The notes beneath the pieces were generated by a model. It did not search any database. It saw only the letters and a program-made list of their open reading frames with translations, and had not been told where the DNA came from. The position numbers and the translations under genes are program-made. From Pseudoscleropodium purum (Eukaryota > Streptophyta > Bryopsida > Hypnales > Brachytheciaceae), in assembly GCA_963969395.1 (NCBI GenBank), contig OZ017801.1, forward strand, positions 13,769,611 to 13,833,610: a stretch of DNA of 64,000 nucleotides, read 5' to 3'. This document shows, in pieces, positions 39,617 to 50,793 of this stretch; the first letter of the stretch is position 1, and every line of letters begins with the position of its first letter.

Positions 39617-40543
39617 CCCCCAAAAAACTAGCTTGTGTTTTTTAGCTGTATAGAAATTTTGGGCAGGTATTTGTGACTAGAAGTTTCCATATTTTGGGCT
39701 TAAATTTTAATGGAAGGCATGGACAAGGAATATCTTTGATATGCAACAAATTTCATGACATTTGGAAATGGGAGTGAAAAGTTATAGCCTAATATGTCAT
39801 TTTTTTCCGTAACTGGGCAGTTTGGGCAGATTAAAAAAGATCATTTTTTTAGAAACCAAAATTTGAAATTGGTCTTCTAAACTTATATATACAAGGAAAG
39901 CTTTGAATCATTCCATTTTGATCAACGAGTCAAAAGTTATGAGGATTTATTGTTTGCAAGCAACTATCGATTTCCGGCTCTAAAATAAACTTTAAAATCC
40001 TTTATGTTATCTAGTTTTCAATATTTTTGAAAAAAAATAAAATCCTAGGATGTAAATTCTTTATTACAATATTTCCACTATAGGGATTTTCATTTATTAA
40101 TTGCATATTTTTATTCTTAATAATTTAATATTTTGAATCATTGTCTATTACTACCTACTTATTATTTTTTTCCTATATGTTGTACAATTCCAAATGATTT
40201 GAAAACTTTCAAGCATGTGGAAAACTTGTTAAGGAAAAAGAATTCAAAGAAGAACCATCATTTTGGTCATTTTTTCATAGAAAAGTGAGCTTGTGAAGTG
40301 CAGCTGCCCAGCTTTACAAAGGGCAAAAAAAATGATTTTATTGAATTTGAATGCTTATATCTTGCAATTCACATAGTGGAAATGTTTGAAATTTTTACAA
40401 CATGTTTTTGATACTACATAGTACAAGATCTTATGGTTTTATATGTTTAAAAAAGTTTTTTTTCAAAAATTTGCTAGTTGTATTAAAAATGGCAGTTTTT
40501 GAGCTTTTTAGTGAAAACATAGTCATGGAACTTTAGGGGTTAA
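39613..40543. mobile_element. TTAA element F, abutting element C
   Basis: It starts TTAACCCCCAAAAAAC directly at the TTAA that closes element C, and ends ACTTTAGGGGTTAA at 40543. Ends match imperfectly over the first dozen bases. The interior is AT-rich and noncoding. Size (931 bp) is close to copies A to C. Confidence 0.5.
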
Positions 40544-40545
40544 AT

Positions 40546-43470
40546 TAGGTTGTTTGTTTTCTTTTCTTTTCTTTATTTGATATGCTGAGATCTAGAAACC
40601 ATAGATCTTTTGGTCGCAAAACAAAGCCCTTGCACTCTTTTGTGCATAAAGCTTCCTTTTTATGCCAATTTTTGTAGCAATGGGACCTATTGTGTGAAAG
40701 TTATGGATTTTTTTAATTATAAAAATTGAATTGAATTATCTTTAATTTGAAAAACAAACAAACATACCTTTCACATAGCCATAGCATGTCCAAACACCAC
40801 AAAACAAAGTCCTAGAATTCTTTTGTGCATAAAGCTTTTTGCTTGTACCAAGAATACAATCTTTTGCACTATGACGTGAAAGTTATTGAATTTCAAAGTT
40901 TTAATGAATGAAAAAATTAGAAAATTCATTTTACTTTTATTTTAGTTGTAGCAACTACACAAGGCGTTCCCTTGATACTACTCAAAAACTCTTAGCAAAG
41001 AAGGGTGCACAAACTTTGTTTTGTGGCATTTGGACCTATAGAATGAAAGTTAATGAATTGTAAAGTGTTTATGAATTCAAAAAATGACTTAAATTATCCT
41101 TTCTTTTGGAAAACACATAATTTCCACATTGCATGTCCAAACACCATGAAACAATTGAAAGTCCTTGCACTCCTTCATACATAAGGCTTTTTATTTGAGC
41201 CAATGACATTGGACACACTAGTCTTATGCCTTAAATTAGATTGTTATTTTGTTTTGTTTGTTTGGTATGTTGAAATCTAAGAAACTTAATAACTGTAAGT
41301 TTGTAGCCCTTGATCTTGGTAGTTTTTGAAAGCTTTTTGTAAGGAGGGGTGTAGAAACTTTGTTTTGTGGCATTTGGATCTATGATGTAAAAGTTATTAA
41401 ATTTCAAAGTTTTTATAAATTCAAAATTTGAATTAAATTATCTTTTATTTTCGAAAATCCATAATTTTCACATCACATGTCCAAATGCCACAAAACAAAG
41501 CCCTTGCACTCATTTGTGCACAAAAGAAATTAAATTTAAAAGTGCTTACAAATTAAAAAATTACTTTTACTTTTATTTGGATTGTAGCAACAACATGGGC
41601 AAGCACACTAGTCTATACTTTAAATTAGGTATTTTGTTTTGTTTGTTTGATATATTGAGATCTAACAAATTATGACATGTGGTGGCATTTTTAGTATCAT
41701 TATCAAAAAACTATTTGCAAGGAGGGGTGCACAGACTTTGTTTTATGGCATTTGGACCTATAGTGTGAAAGTTATTGAACTTCAAATCTTTTTGGAATTA
41801 AAAAATTGAATTAAATTATCCTTTATTTTGAAAAATCTGTAGCTCTTACATTGCATTTCCACACACTGTGAAACAAAGTTCGTACACCTCTTTGTGCACG
41901 AGGCTTTCTATTTGTGTCAATTTTGTGGCATTTGGACCTATAGTGTCAAATGGAATTTTTTTTAATCATAAAAATTGAATTAAATTATCTTTTATTTTGG
42001 AAAAAACATAACTTTCACATTGTATGCCCAAATGTCATGAAACAAAGCCTTTGTACCCTCTTGTGCATACAACTTTCTAGTTGTATTAAGAATGCAACTT
42101 CTTACACTACGATGTGAAAGTTATTGAATTTCAGAGTCTTAATAAATTCAAATGAGAAAATTATTTTCATTTTTATTTTGGATGTGGAAATGGCACAAGG
42201 TAAGTTAGTCTATATCTTTAGTTCAACTATTTATTTGTTTTGTTTGTTATGGTGAGATTTCTTAGACCATGCATCCTCTTGTCACATTTTTTAATACTAT
42301 TAGAAAGCCCTTGATGAGGAAGGGTGCATGGGCTTTATTTTGTAACATTTCGACCTTTGACACAAAAGTTATTGAATTTCAAAGTTTTTATGAATTAAAA
42401 ATTAAAATTACTCTTATTTTTATTTTTATTGTGGCAATGATATGGAGCACATTAATATACCTTATATTAGATTGTTTGTTTTGTTTATCTGAAACATTGA
42501 GATCTAAGAGACCATGAGTCCCCTTGGAAACATGTTTTTAGTACTATTGGAAAGTTTTTTGCAAGGAAGGTTAGACGAACTTTGTTTTATAGCGTTTAGA
42601 CCTATTATATGAAAGTTATAGAATTTCAAAGTTTTAATGAATTATAAAATTGAATGAATGACATGGCACTTTCTCAACCACATCAGACTACATAGCTGAC
42701 AACGTTTCCAAAGTTTTTAGAGCCCAAGAACACACAATCTTCTAGAACCCTTGAATCTCTCCTTATACAAAGCCCTTTTATTCCTTCAAATCAAATCAAG
42801 AAGGCAAACTCTTATACTACAACAAAGCCCTTTGCATTCTTTTGTGTACGAAAGATGTTGAATTTCAAAGTTTTTATAAATTAAAAAAAATGAGAAAATT
42901 ATTTTTAGTTTTATCTTGGTTGCGGTAATAGCACGTGGCACACTAGTCTATACATACATAAAATTACAGGTTATTCGTTTGTTTTGTTTGTTAAGGTGCT
43001 TAGATCTCTAAAATGCACCCCTCCAAATCACATTTTTAGTATTGTCACAAAATCCTTTGCAAGGAGAGCTATACGAGCTTTGTTTCGTGGTGTTTGGATT
43101 TACAATGTGAAAATGATTAGTGAATTTTGAAGTTTTTATGAATTAAAAGATTAGAAAATTACTTTTACCTTTATTTGAGCTATGGCAATGGCACATACCA
43201 CACTAGTCCTCTATATTTTAAACAGGCTTTTTTGGTTGGAATTTTTGGGGTTTTATTTGTTACAATGAGATCTCTAAAACCGTGTATCCCTCAATCCCAT
43301 TATTGGTACCATCAGAAAGTCCTCAACAAGGAGGGGTGTACGGACTTTGTTTTTGTGGCATTCCAACTCATAGCAGCAAACATATAGAATTTTGAAATTT
43401 TTATGATTATGGATTAAAAAACTAAAAACATTTATCTAATTTAATTTTAATATACTGTGGCTATGACAAT
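40546..43470. repeat. Array of diverged foldback units
   Basis: At least six related units of about 250-700 bp follow one another. A unit has a spacer with TTTGTTTTGTTTGTT and GAGATCT, a left arm (GGAGGGGTGCA, ACTTTGTTTTGTGGCATTTGG, TGTGAAAGTTATTGAATTTC), a 40-70 bp AT-rich loop, and a right arm that is its reverse complement (AACTTTCACATTGCATGTCC, CCACAAAACAAAGCCCTTGC). Clear arm pairs lie at about 40996-41055 with 41114-41185, 41335-41395 with 41460-41525, and 41712-41780 with 41830-41915. There is no coding potential. It may have grown from one foldback element by tandem duplication. Confidence 0.75.
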
Positions 43471-43559
43471 GGCAGAGGAGTACAGGACATAAGTGGTACG
43501 TATGACATCAGCTAAACATTAAAGTGAGCCAGAGTACAGGGACATCTGTAATGCAATAG

Positions 43560-45801
43560 TTTATCCTTTAATTACTGGATTGGAAAAGTGAGACTGAGCC
43601 AGCGCTACAAGCGAGGCCAGATCGTCAGAGCCTCGCCTGGCTGCTTCTTCTGTGGAGGATATGGTCAAAACGTGCACAGCAAAACCGGCATCCGCATCCG
43701 TACACTTTACGGAACTGCGCCGTGGTCAATTTTTCCTTTGGTTCGTTGTAGGTGAAGAGTACAAATACAACGGTACAAAATTCTAATTGGAGCGTTCCAA
43801 AAACGTTTCGCACACTACCAGCCTCGGGAGAGTTCGAGCAAGCTTCCCCACCCAACTTGAGTTAGCTAGCCGAACACCTTTCTGTTACACAAATTTGTTT
43901 GCATCAGTTTATCAAATCCGCGTTGCAATTTTGCACTTGGCAGTACCACCAGATTTGGGGCGAAGGCGTCTGCAATCGGTTTGGCATTTCCGAAGTGTTC
44001 CCGACAAATCTGTAACACGGTCTTTGAAGGTAAGTCTGAGTACATTCTTAGCTGGGTTTTGCAGACTGCAGACCCTCCCCCCGCTTTGGAGCCTGGAAAG
44101 AGAGGCATCTTCTCCGAGGTACCGTAACGGGAGAGCCTGCTGAAGGTTAAAATAGAGGCTCGTCAGTCTTTATAATGAGTGTACGTACGATCATCACCAG
44201 ATGTGTCAGTGATCTCTAAATATAGCAGTGCAGTGAGTGCTCACTGCTCACATCTTTTGTAGGTGTTGAAGAGTTCTTGTAACGGTCGAGTTTTTTTCTT
44301 GGAGGTGGGTTTTCGACATATGCTTTGATTTTGTGGTTTTTTGGTGGATGATAGAGAGAGTTTGGGCTGAGGTTTGAGAATCGTTAGAACAATGCGGTGT
44401 TAAGTCGTTGTAATTGATGAAGATTTAGGACTTTATGGGCTTGGAGGGAGGTGGGTCGTTGGTTATGTAGGCTATTGCGTTTCCTGCTGAGTGTCTGGTT
44501 CGGTTTTTTAATTTCCCGGGATGTTCGTGAGCGAAAGGTTTTGGAAAAATATGGGAAGGGTTTGTGAATGGGAGTTTTTGCAGTGTCTTGGTTCTTGCGT
44601 AGTCGTGCCTTTAGTGATTTGTAGCTTGTTTACGTTATGTTCAGGACCCCGCTCCCCAGGACCGTTAGACTTCTGAGGTTTAGGGAAGCGTTAGAGGATT
44701 TGTTGGCGGATATTTCTATGATGAGTCTTAGGCGTAGCCCTAGTGCAGAAAGTATTTACGGTAGTGGCACCTTAAGCTGTCAAGTATCTAAAACGAACTC
44801 CAACTTTTATCTTTTAGCAAACCAAATCTATATGTGAAACCACTACCGTAGTCTTCTTTTTAAAACTTCAGTAGATTATCAAAGTGACTGTTAAAGGATT
44901 TCGCAATTCTTGCTTCACTCTCTTGTTGCTCCTAGGTTCTGAATGTGCTGTTTCTGACTCAGCACCCGTTTTAGGAGCCTAAGGTGTGTTGCCTACAAAA
45001 ATTTATAACATATTCTCCAAGTAGCAGAAAATTTAGATTCCACTTGCAATGTCTTTCACTGTAAATTTGCTAATCTGCGAGAACAAAATTTTCAACATGG
45101 AAGACATTGAAACGCTTATATTGACGATTTGAGGTAACATAACCAGTTCTTCTTTGATTCCTAGCCCTAGATCAGCCATCTAATAAGTATATTCTTCTGT
45201 GTAAGTTCGTTAAGGAACTACGTGTTGGACTTGGTTTCGTGAAAATTGAGGAGGTTCTGGCGTTACATGCTTTAGGAGGGGTCACCTCTCTTACTTGCAA
45301 GCATTTGCCTCACTGTTCGACTCTTAGACACTGTAATTGTACTGTACTTGCGAACAGGATAGAGTTTGCTGTATATTTTGCCCTAATGAATCATCAGGCG
45401 CAAATTGGTCTCGTATTTTTTAGAACTTTTGAGTTGGTCATCTAAAGGACTTTCTTGGTTTCATGCTTTATTTATTCTTTGGCCGACACATTCAGTGTTC
45501 TTGACTAATTCTGGTGTTTTCGATTCGGGCCTTTCTGAATTATATTTTTCACAATATGGTCAATGAAATCGGACATTCTGTAACCATGAAATCTTCATTA
45601 TTCAGGGATTGGTCCTCTTGGGGAACTGTATGTGCTAACTTGGTGAAATTTTGCATCATTTTGCTGAAGCAGGCAAACTCGTTGACGGATCAGACCTGGT
45701 GTTGCAAAGGGCCCATAGATTCAAGAAAGATATTATACACAAGAAGGATACCATACAGTCACACCCTTTTATCGATTGACGCACACTAGCTAGTTTCGAG
45801 G
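43560..45801 (+). promoter_or_regulatory. Copine promoter and probable intron-containing 5' leader
   Basis: Composition shifts from AT-rich repeats to balanced DNA at about 43.56 kb, as expected for a promoter. A strong splice donor (TTTGAAG then GTAAGT) lies at 44030. Candidate acceptors are AAGCAG at 45672 and CACTAG at 45789, so a 1.6-1.75 kb leader intron is plausible. Short frames inside (for example 43787-44143) show no recognisable motif. Part of the leader, about 45395-45615, is repeat-derived. Confidence 0.4.
45395..45615. mobile_element. Element H, diverged copy of the 58.2-kb element
   Basis: In order it shares with 58212-58450: GCGCAAATTGGTCTC / GCAAAATTTGGCCTC, TTTTGAGTTGGTCA / TTTTGAGTAGGTCA, GGACTTTC, ACACATTCAGTGTTCTT / ACACATGCAATGTTCTT, TCTGAATTAT and TTTTCACAATAT. 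The terminal TTAA motifs are no longer clear. It lies just upstream of the copine start. Confidence 0.55.
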
Positions 45802-47472
45802 ATGGCCTGGTCCGGTGGATCCAGTGGGATTCCAAGTGAAAGACTGCAACTATCGTTTCAAGCCAGTGGTTTACGGAATAGAGATTTAATGGGCACCAGT
45901 GACCCCATGCTAGTGGCCTATGGAATAGCTACTAATGGACAGGAAGTTGAGCTGGGACGTTCGGAAACGATACCAAACACATTGAATCCCAAGTGGGTGT
46001 GGCATTTAGACATCGACTATCGCTTCGAGGAGGTTCAACCTCTCCGTTTCTTAGTTTTCGATGTGGACTCCAATTTCAAAGAAAAGTCCTCAGACAAGAT
46101 GAAGCTCCACAAGCAGGACTATCTGGGTGAAATGAAGACCACGCTTTCCGAGATTTTAGCTTCACCTCCACATGTGTTGACACGCCCGCTTCAAGGTGGT
46201 ATGAGAAACAATGCACTCATGTCTCCACGTGGAATGCTGACCATTCGTGCTGAAAAGGTGGTAACTGAAGTGAATGGAGTGAAGATGGTCCCTGAGGAGG
46301 TGGAATTCGTCCTAAGCTGCAGGTCCCTGGAGAATCTTGAAATGTTTTCGAAAAGTGATCCTATTCTGAGGATTTCAAAGTGGCAGCCGGATAACACATT
46401 TTCACCCGTCCATCAGACTGAAGAGATTTCCAACAATTTGAACCCCATATGGAAACGATTTCAGCTTTCGCTTCAACAGCTTTGCAATGGGGATAAGCAC
46501 AGGCAGCTATTGATTGAGTGCCTCGACTACAACAACAACGGGAAACACAAACTCATTGGGTCGGTGACCACTACTTTCAATCAATTGCTGGAGACTTCTC
46601 AAGTGGGAAACTCATTAACTCTTACTCGCAAGTCCTCGAATCCGAAGCATTCAAGCAAGAGCCGGGGTGCCCTTTTTGTGAACACCTGCGCAGTTTCCTC
46701 CGTTTATAGTATCGTGGATTATATTCTCTGTGGTTGTGAGATCAGCTTCTTCGTGGCTATCGACTTTACTGCTTCAAATGGAGATCCCCGTTCACCAGGC
46801 TCATTGCATTACATGGACCCCATGGGACGCCCCAACGCATACCAGATGGCCATCGACGCTGTCGGTGGAGTGCTGCAGTATTACGACACCGACAAGCGCT
46901 TCCCATGTTGGGGCTTTGGCGGAAGAGTCAATGGGACTGTGTCACACTGTTTCCCTTTGAACAAGAATGTGAGCAACCCGACGGTGGAAGGCATTCAGGG
47001 AATCCATTTTGCCTATTCCCAGTCGATCTACTCTGTGGAGCTTTACGGTCCGACCTGGTTTGCGCCCGTGGTGAGACAGGCGACAGCTATGGCCTCAGAG
47101 TTTCAGGGACTAATGAAGTACTTCGTGCTTCTTATCATCACTGACGGAGCTATTCTTGACATGCAAGAAACCATTTCAGCAATTGTCGATGCTTCCTATT
47201 TCCCCGTCTCGCTTCTTATTGTCGGTGTAGGGAATGCCGACTTCAGCGCCATGGATTTCCTGGATTCAGACAACAAGAAGCTCGTCAGTCAAAATGGAAA
47301 AGTAGCTGACCGTGACATCGTCCAATTCGTGCCTATTCAACACCAAAGTGTACAAGATGCTGCGAAGAAGCTATTGAAAGAATTGCCTGGGCAGGTAGAC
47401 GTCTACATGAAGAAACACAATATTCGACCTGTTAGGCCAGTGGAGCAAGCATTTGCTACCCTCGGAATGTGA
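45802..47472 (+). CDS. BON: Copine / BONZAI-like calcium-dependent membrane-binding protein, intronless
   Basis: A 556-aa protein with two C2 domains (about 15-150 and 165-290) and a C-terminal vWA/copine domain (about 305-540). C2A keeps acidic residues at Asp28, Asp34, Asp87 and Asp89; C2B has SKSDP and LDYNNNGKHKLIG. The vWA domain has the metal-site motif DFTASNG (Asp321, Thr323, Ser325), WGFGGR, ITDG and LIVGVGNADFS. Copines bind membranes when Ca2+ rises; plant BON proteins restrain immune receptor signalling and affect growth (family knowledge). The ATG follows an in-frame TAG 15 bases upstream. Plant BON1-type proteins begin Met-Gly and are myristoylated; this one begins MAWSGG and lacks that site. 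The coding sequence has no intron, unlike its neighbours and multi-exon plant copines. Confidence 0.95.
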   Translation: MAWSGGSSGIPSERLQLSFQASGLRNRDLMGTSDPMLVAYGIATNGQEVELGRSETIPNTLNPKWVWHLDIDYRFEEVQPLRFLVFDVDSNFKEKSSDKMKLHKQDYLGEMKTTLSEILASPPHVLTRPLQGGMRNNALMSPRGMLTIRAEKVVTEVNGVKMVPEEVEFVLSCRSLENLEMFSKSDPILRISKWQPDNTFSPVHQTEEISNNLNPIWKRFQLSLQQLCNGDKHRQLLIECLDYNNNGKHKLIGSVTTTFNQLLETSQVGNSLTLTRKSSNPKHSSKSRGALFVNTCAVSSVYSIVDYILCGCEISFFVAIDFTASNGDPRSPGSLHYMDPMGRPNAYQMAIDAVGGVLQYYDTDKRFPCWGFGGRVNGTVSHCFPLNKNVSNPTVEGIQGIHFAYSQSIYSVELYGPTWFAPVVRQATAMASEFQGLMKYFVLLIITDGAILDMQETISAIVDASYFPVSLLIVGVGNADFSAMDFLDSDNKKLVSQNGKVADRDIVQFVPIQHQSVQDAAKKLLKELPGQVDVYMKKHNIRPVRPVEQAFATLGM

Positions 47473-49300
47473 AGCCAGTAATGTGCTCCCGTTAGTTTTG
47501 TATTTAGAGGCACCATTCTTTGAGGCTTCCATCATGTGAGTTCCCTGGTGCTGGGGCTGTAGCTTTTCAGTAGCAGGGAGCTAACATGGTAGAAACCTTG
47601 AGAAAGGTGCCTCACTTTGTTCAAAGATTTGGATTTGCTACATTTTGTCTAAACCGTGAAATTGCTTTCCTGAGTGTGGTTACTTGTATAGCATTCTGAA
47701 GTGGGTGAGGTCAGACAGTTATAGAGTGGCCGTGATTATGACTTCTCTAGCTAGTTGATTAAGCAGGATTTGTTTCCTGAAAGACAATCAGTTCAATGCC
47801 CTGCCATGGGGCTGCACACTCTCAATTCTGTCAATTACAGTTCGTGATTGCAGCTTTAATTTGTTCTTAATTGGCTTCTGTTCTCCTAATTTTTGCTTGA
47901 TTCCATCACTTTGACTGTACTCAAATTTCTTTCTACCTTAAACAGATTAGGATTTATTCATTAGGGAACATGCACACCAAGGCAAATATCTTAGTCTTCA
48001 GAGGAACAAAATAGGTCCCTCATGTAGTGGGGTCATTTTGTTTCTCTAAAAGTTGAGAGATCTCAGTGTGAATGTACCTTAACTATGTCACGTGAGTATA
48101 GGCAACAAGCCTCAATAAAAGAGGTTGGAGGTTGGAGGTGACAAGATTTCAAATGAAGTATACTTTATTGTGTTACATATACGAAATTGGTTTTGGAATA
48201 CAAACTACTTGTTGAAGCATTTAGTCCCTCCTTTACTACTAGGTGAATGATTGATAAATTTCATTCATTCTAAATTTCATTTTGGAAGTAAAGAATATTC
48301 AAGTTTCAATTTAATTTTCTTATAGTCCTATTTTATATTAAAAGCAAGCAATATAACTTCAATTATCATAGATATACATGCTTGGGAGAAGAGAAGAAGT
48401 CCTCAACAATGAAGACCATTCTCTTTTAGCTTTATGGCTATACCAATGTAACTATAGTAGGTGATATTGGCTTTTGCTCAAAGTGTATGGATATGGTAGG
48501 GGGAGTTAAATACTTTTGAGTACAATGAATGTCCACTTCCTTAATAGTCAAACTTCTTAGGTATATGTGAATGATATCCTACATGAAGGTGAGATTCAAC
48601 ATAAATTAAGTAGTTTTTGTCAAAAGTGCCATATAGAATCTAGTGATTGGTGCAAAATTTGATATAAAAATATGTCTTTATTTTGTTATAGCCATATCAT
48701 ATGTTATATACTACTCAACCTATTTATATAAGCATCCTGAATTTAATAAAAAACAAAACACATTTAAGTATCAATGTATTGAAAGAGAACATTTCAAGGC
48801 AAAGTCTCTTAAAGAGCACTTCTATTTCAACTTCAAAACCTTGTAACTAATTTAATAAGAATCAAAAAGCATGAATCAAAGTGCATTATATATAATTTCT
48901 ACTAGTCTATTAGAAAAATTGACAAAAAATGTTTTGACAAGTACAACTTGATTGAAAATCCGAATCAAGATACTTTATGGAATCCCACCTTAGAAAGAGT
49001 TGAAGAACCATACAACTTTAGGCTAAATTTTACAAAATTTCTATAAATACTTTCATCTCTCTACAAGCCTATAAATTATTTTAAGAAAATGCAATTATTT
49101 ATTTTAGCCAACACTCACATCAATGATTTTGTTGAAGTTTTTTTGTATATCACCAGAAATTCAATTGCACCTACCTAAAATGCAAAATAATTTTGCAAAA
49201 TTCACCACAATTGACAACTTCAACTACATTTTTGGAGTCACAAAGAAAAAGAAAAAGATAAAGAAAGAGAAAGAAAAAGATAGAAAAGAAAAGAAAAGGC
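47473..49300. other. Copine 3' flank and AT-rich intergenic DNA
   Basis: The first few hundred bases are balanced in composition and should hold the copine 3' UTR. From about 47.9 kb the DNA is AT-rich with only short frames. A purine-rich GAAAAAGAAAAAG tract lies at about 49241-49298. No gene recognised. Confidence 0.55.
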
Positions 49301-49556
49301 TATGTTGAAGGGTTCTTCCTCCTCTTCAATGTCCCTATCCATTTTTTGTCGGACGGATAGGGCGTTAGGGATTCGTTTTCGTTTCCTTCAAGCACGGCCG
49401 TTGCGCAGCTTGCTTCATTTCCAGGAAGGATTTGAACTCATACAAGCGCGCTCGCATTTCGAATTTGTCGTATTGGTGAACGCAACAACGTGAGCAATGC
49501 ATCTCCCGCTGTGTCTGATTTTGGATTGAAAACAATGACTCTATAATGGGTCAGGT
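49301..49556 (+). promoter_or_regulatory. Probable promoter region of the 145-aa protein gene
   Basis: Immediately after the purine-rich tract, composition becomes balanced, with CG-containing stretches (TTGTCGGACGGATAGGGCG, GCACGGCCGTTGCGCAGC). The tandem array and then the coding region follow. I did not find a convincing TATA box. Confidence 0.35.
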
Positions 49557-49559
49557 TGG

Positions 49560-50735
49560 AATGGTTGTCACAGGGATTGTTTTTGTTTCATTCGCAGTTC
49601 GTGGATGCTTGGGCATGCTTGAGGATGCATATTGCACTGGTAGGTAGAGATGTAAGAGACGCGAAGTCCAGGGCTTAAGTAATTTTGAGATTATGATGAT
49701 TGTATGAATTTGAGTGTACCCATTGCGAATGTTTTCAAACCCTAGTGCAGGGAATGTGTTTCGTTTGTGATCTCGAGAAGTGTATGTAATCACTTGTAAT
49801 GCTGCAGAATTTTGCATCGGTGGGAGTGAATTTGAGGGTGCATGGGATGCATAATACACTTGTAAGCAGAGCTGTAATAGACGCGAAGTCCAGAGTTTAA
49901 GTAATTTTGGATTTATGAAGATTTTAAGGATTTGCATGTGTCCATTCCGAAGATTTAGTTGTAAGAATCCCTAGATCGAGGCAGGGGTTTCGTTTATGAT
50001 CACGAGAAGTGTGTAATCACCTGCGGTGTTGTAGAATTTTGCATGGGTGAGAGTGGATTTGAGGGTGCGTGGGGATGCTTGAGAATGCATATTACACTTG
50101 TAAGCAGAGCTTCAAGAGACGCGAAATCCAGGGTTTTAGTAATTTTGAGTTTATGACGATTGTTTGAATTTGAGTGTGTCCATTGCGAAGATTTTGAAAC
50201 GGTAGGTGGAGGCAGGGGTTGCGTTTATGATCGCGAGAAGTAAACATAATCACGTTCAATGCTGTAGAATTTTGCACCGGCTAGAGGTGATTTGAGGGTG
50301 CATAGGAATGGTTGGGGATGCGTGTTACACTTGTAAGCAAAGCTGGAAAAGACGCGAAGTCCAGGATTTAAGTAATTTTGGGTTTATGACGATTGTACGG
50401 ATGCGAGTATGTCCATTGCCAAGGTTCTGAAACCCTAGGTGGAGGCAGGGGGTTCATTCAAGAGAACTGTTGACAATTACGTGCAATGCTATGCAGTTTT
50501 GCATCGGTGAGTTGATTCGAGGGTGCATAGGGATGCATATTACACTTTGAGGCTGTAATAGCCGCCAATTCCAGGGTTTAAGAAATTATGGGTTTACGGC
50601 GTGTTTATGGATTCAAGTGTGTTCATTGCGAAGATTTTGTCGTAAGAATCTCTAGGTTGAGGCAAGGGTTTCGTTTATGATCGCGAGAAGTAAATATAAC
50701 CACGTGCAATGCTGTAGAATTCGCATCGGTTTGAG
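49560..50735. repeat. Tandem array of about five diverged 209-238 bp units
   Basis: The marker GACGCGAAGTCCAG, or a variant, recurs at 49658, 49880, 50118, 50351 and about 50560, so successive spacings are 222, 238, 233 and 209 bp. A second marker, GCTGTAGAATTTTGCATCGG with variants, recurs at about 49801, 50033, 50262, 50489 and 50711. Units also share TTACACTTGTAAGCAGAGCT and TTTCGTTTATGATCGCGAGA. The array ends about 60 bp before the ATG at 50794, so it probably makes up the leader or leader intron of that gene. Confidence 0.85.
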
Positions 50736-50793
50736 TTCATTGGAGCGTTAACTTGTGGAATGTTACCATGGTTACCATGTTGAGTTGCAGAGT

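Noticed and set aside
40546..43470. Centromere-like satellite interpretation of the 3-kb array
   Set aside because: Units vary in length and divergence, only a handful exist, and their inverted-arm structure fits foldback elements better than a satellite.
43787..44143. 118-codon plus-strand frame upstream of the copine
   Set aside because: No family resemblance, it spans the strong splice donor at 44030, and it sits where a promoter and leader are expected.
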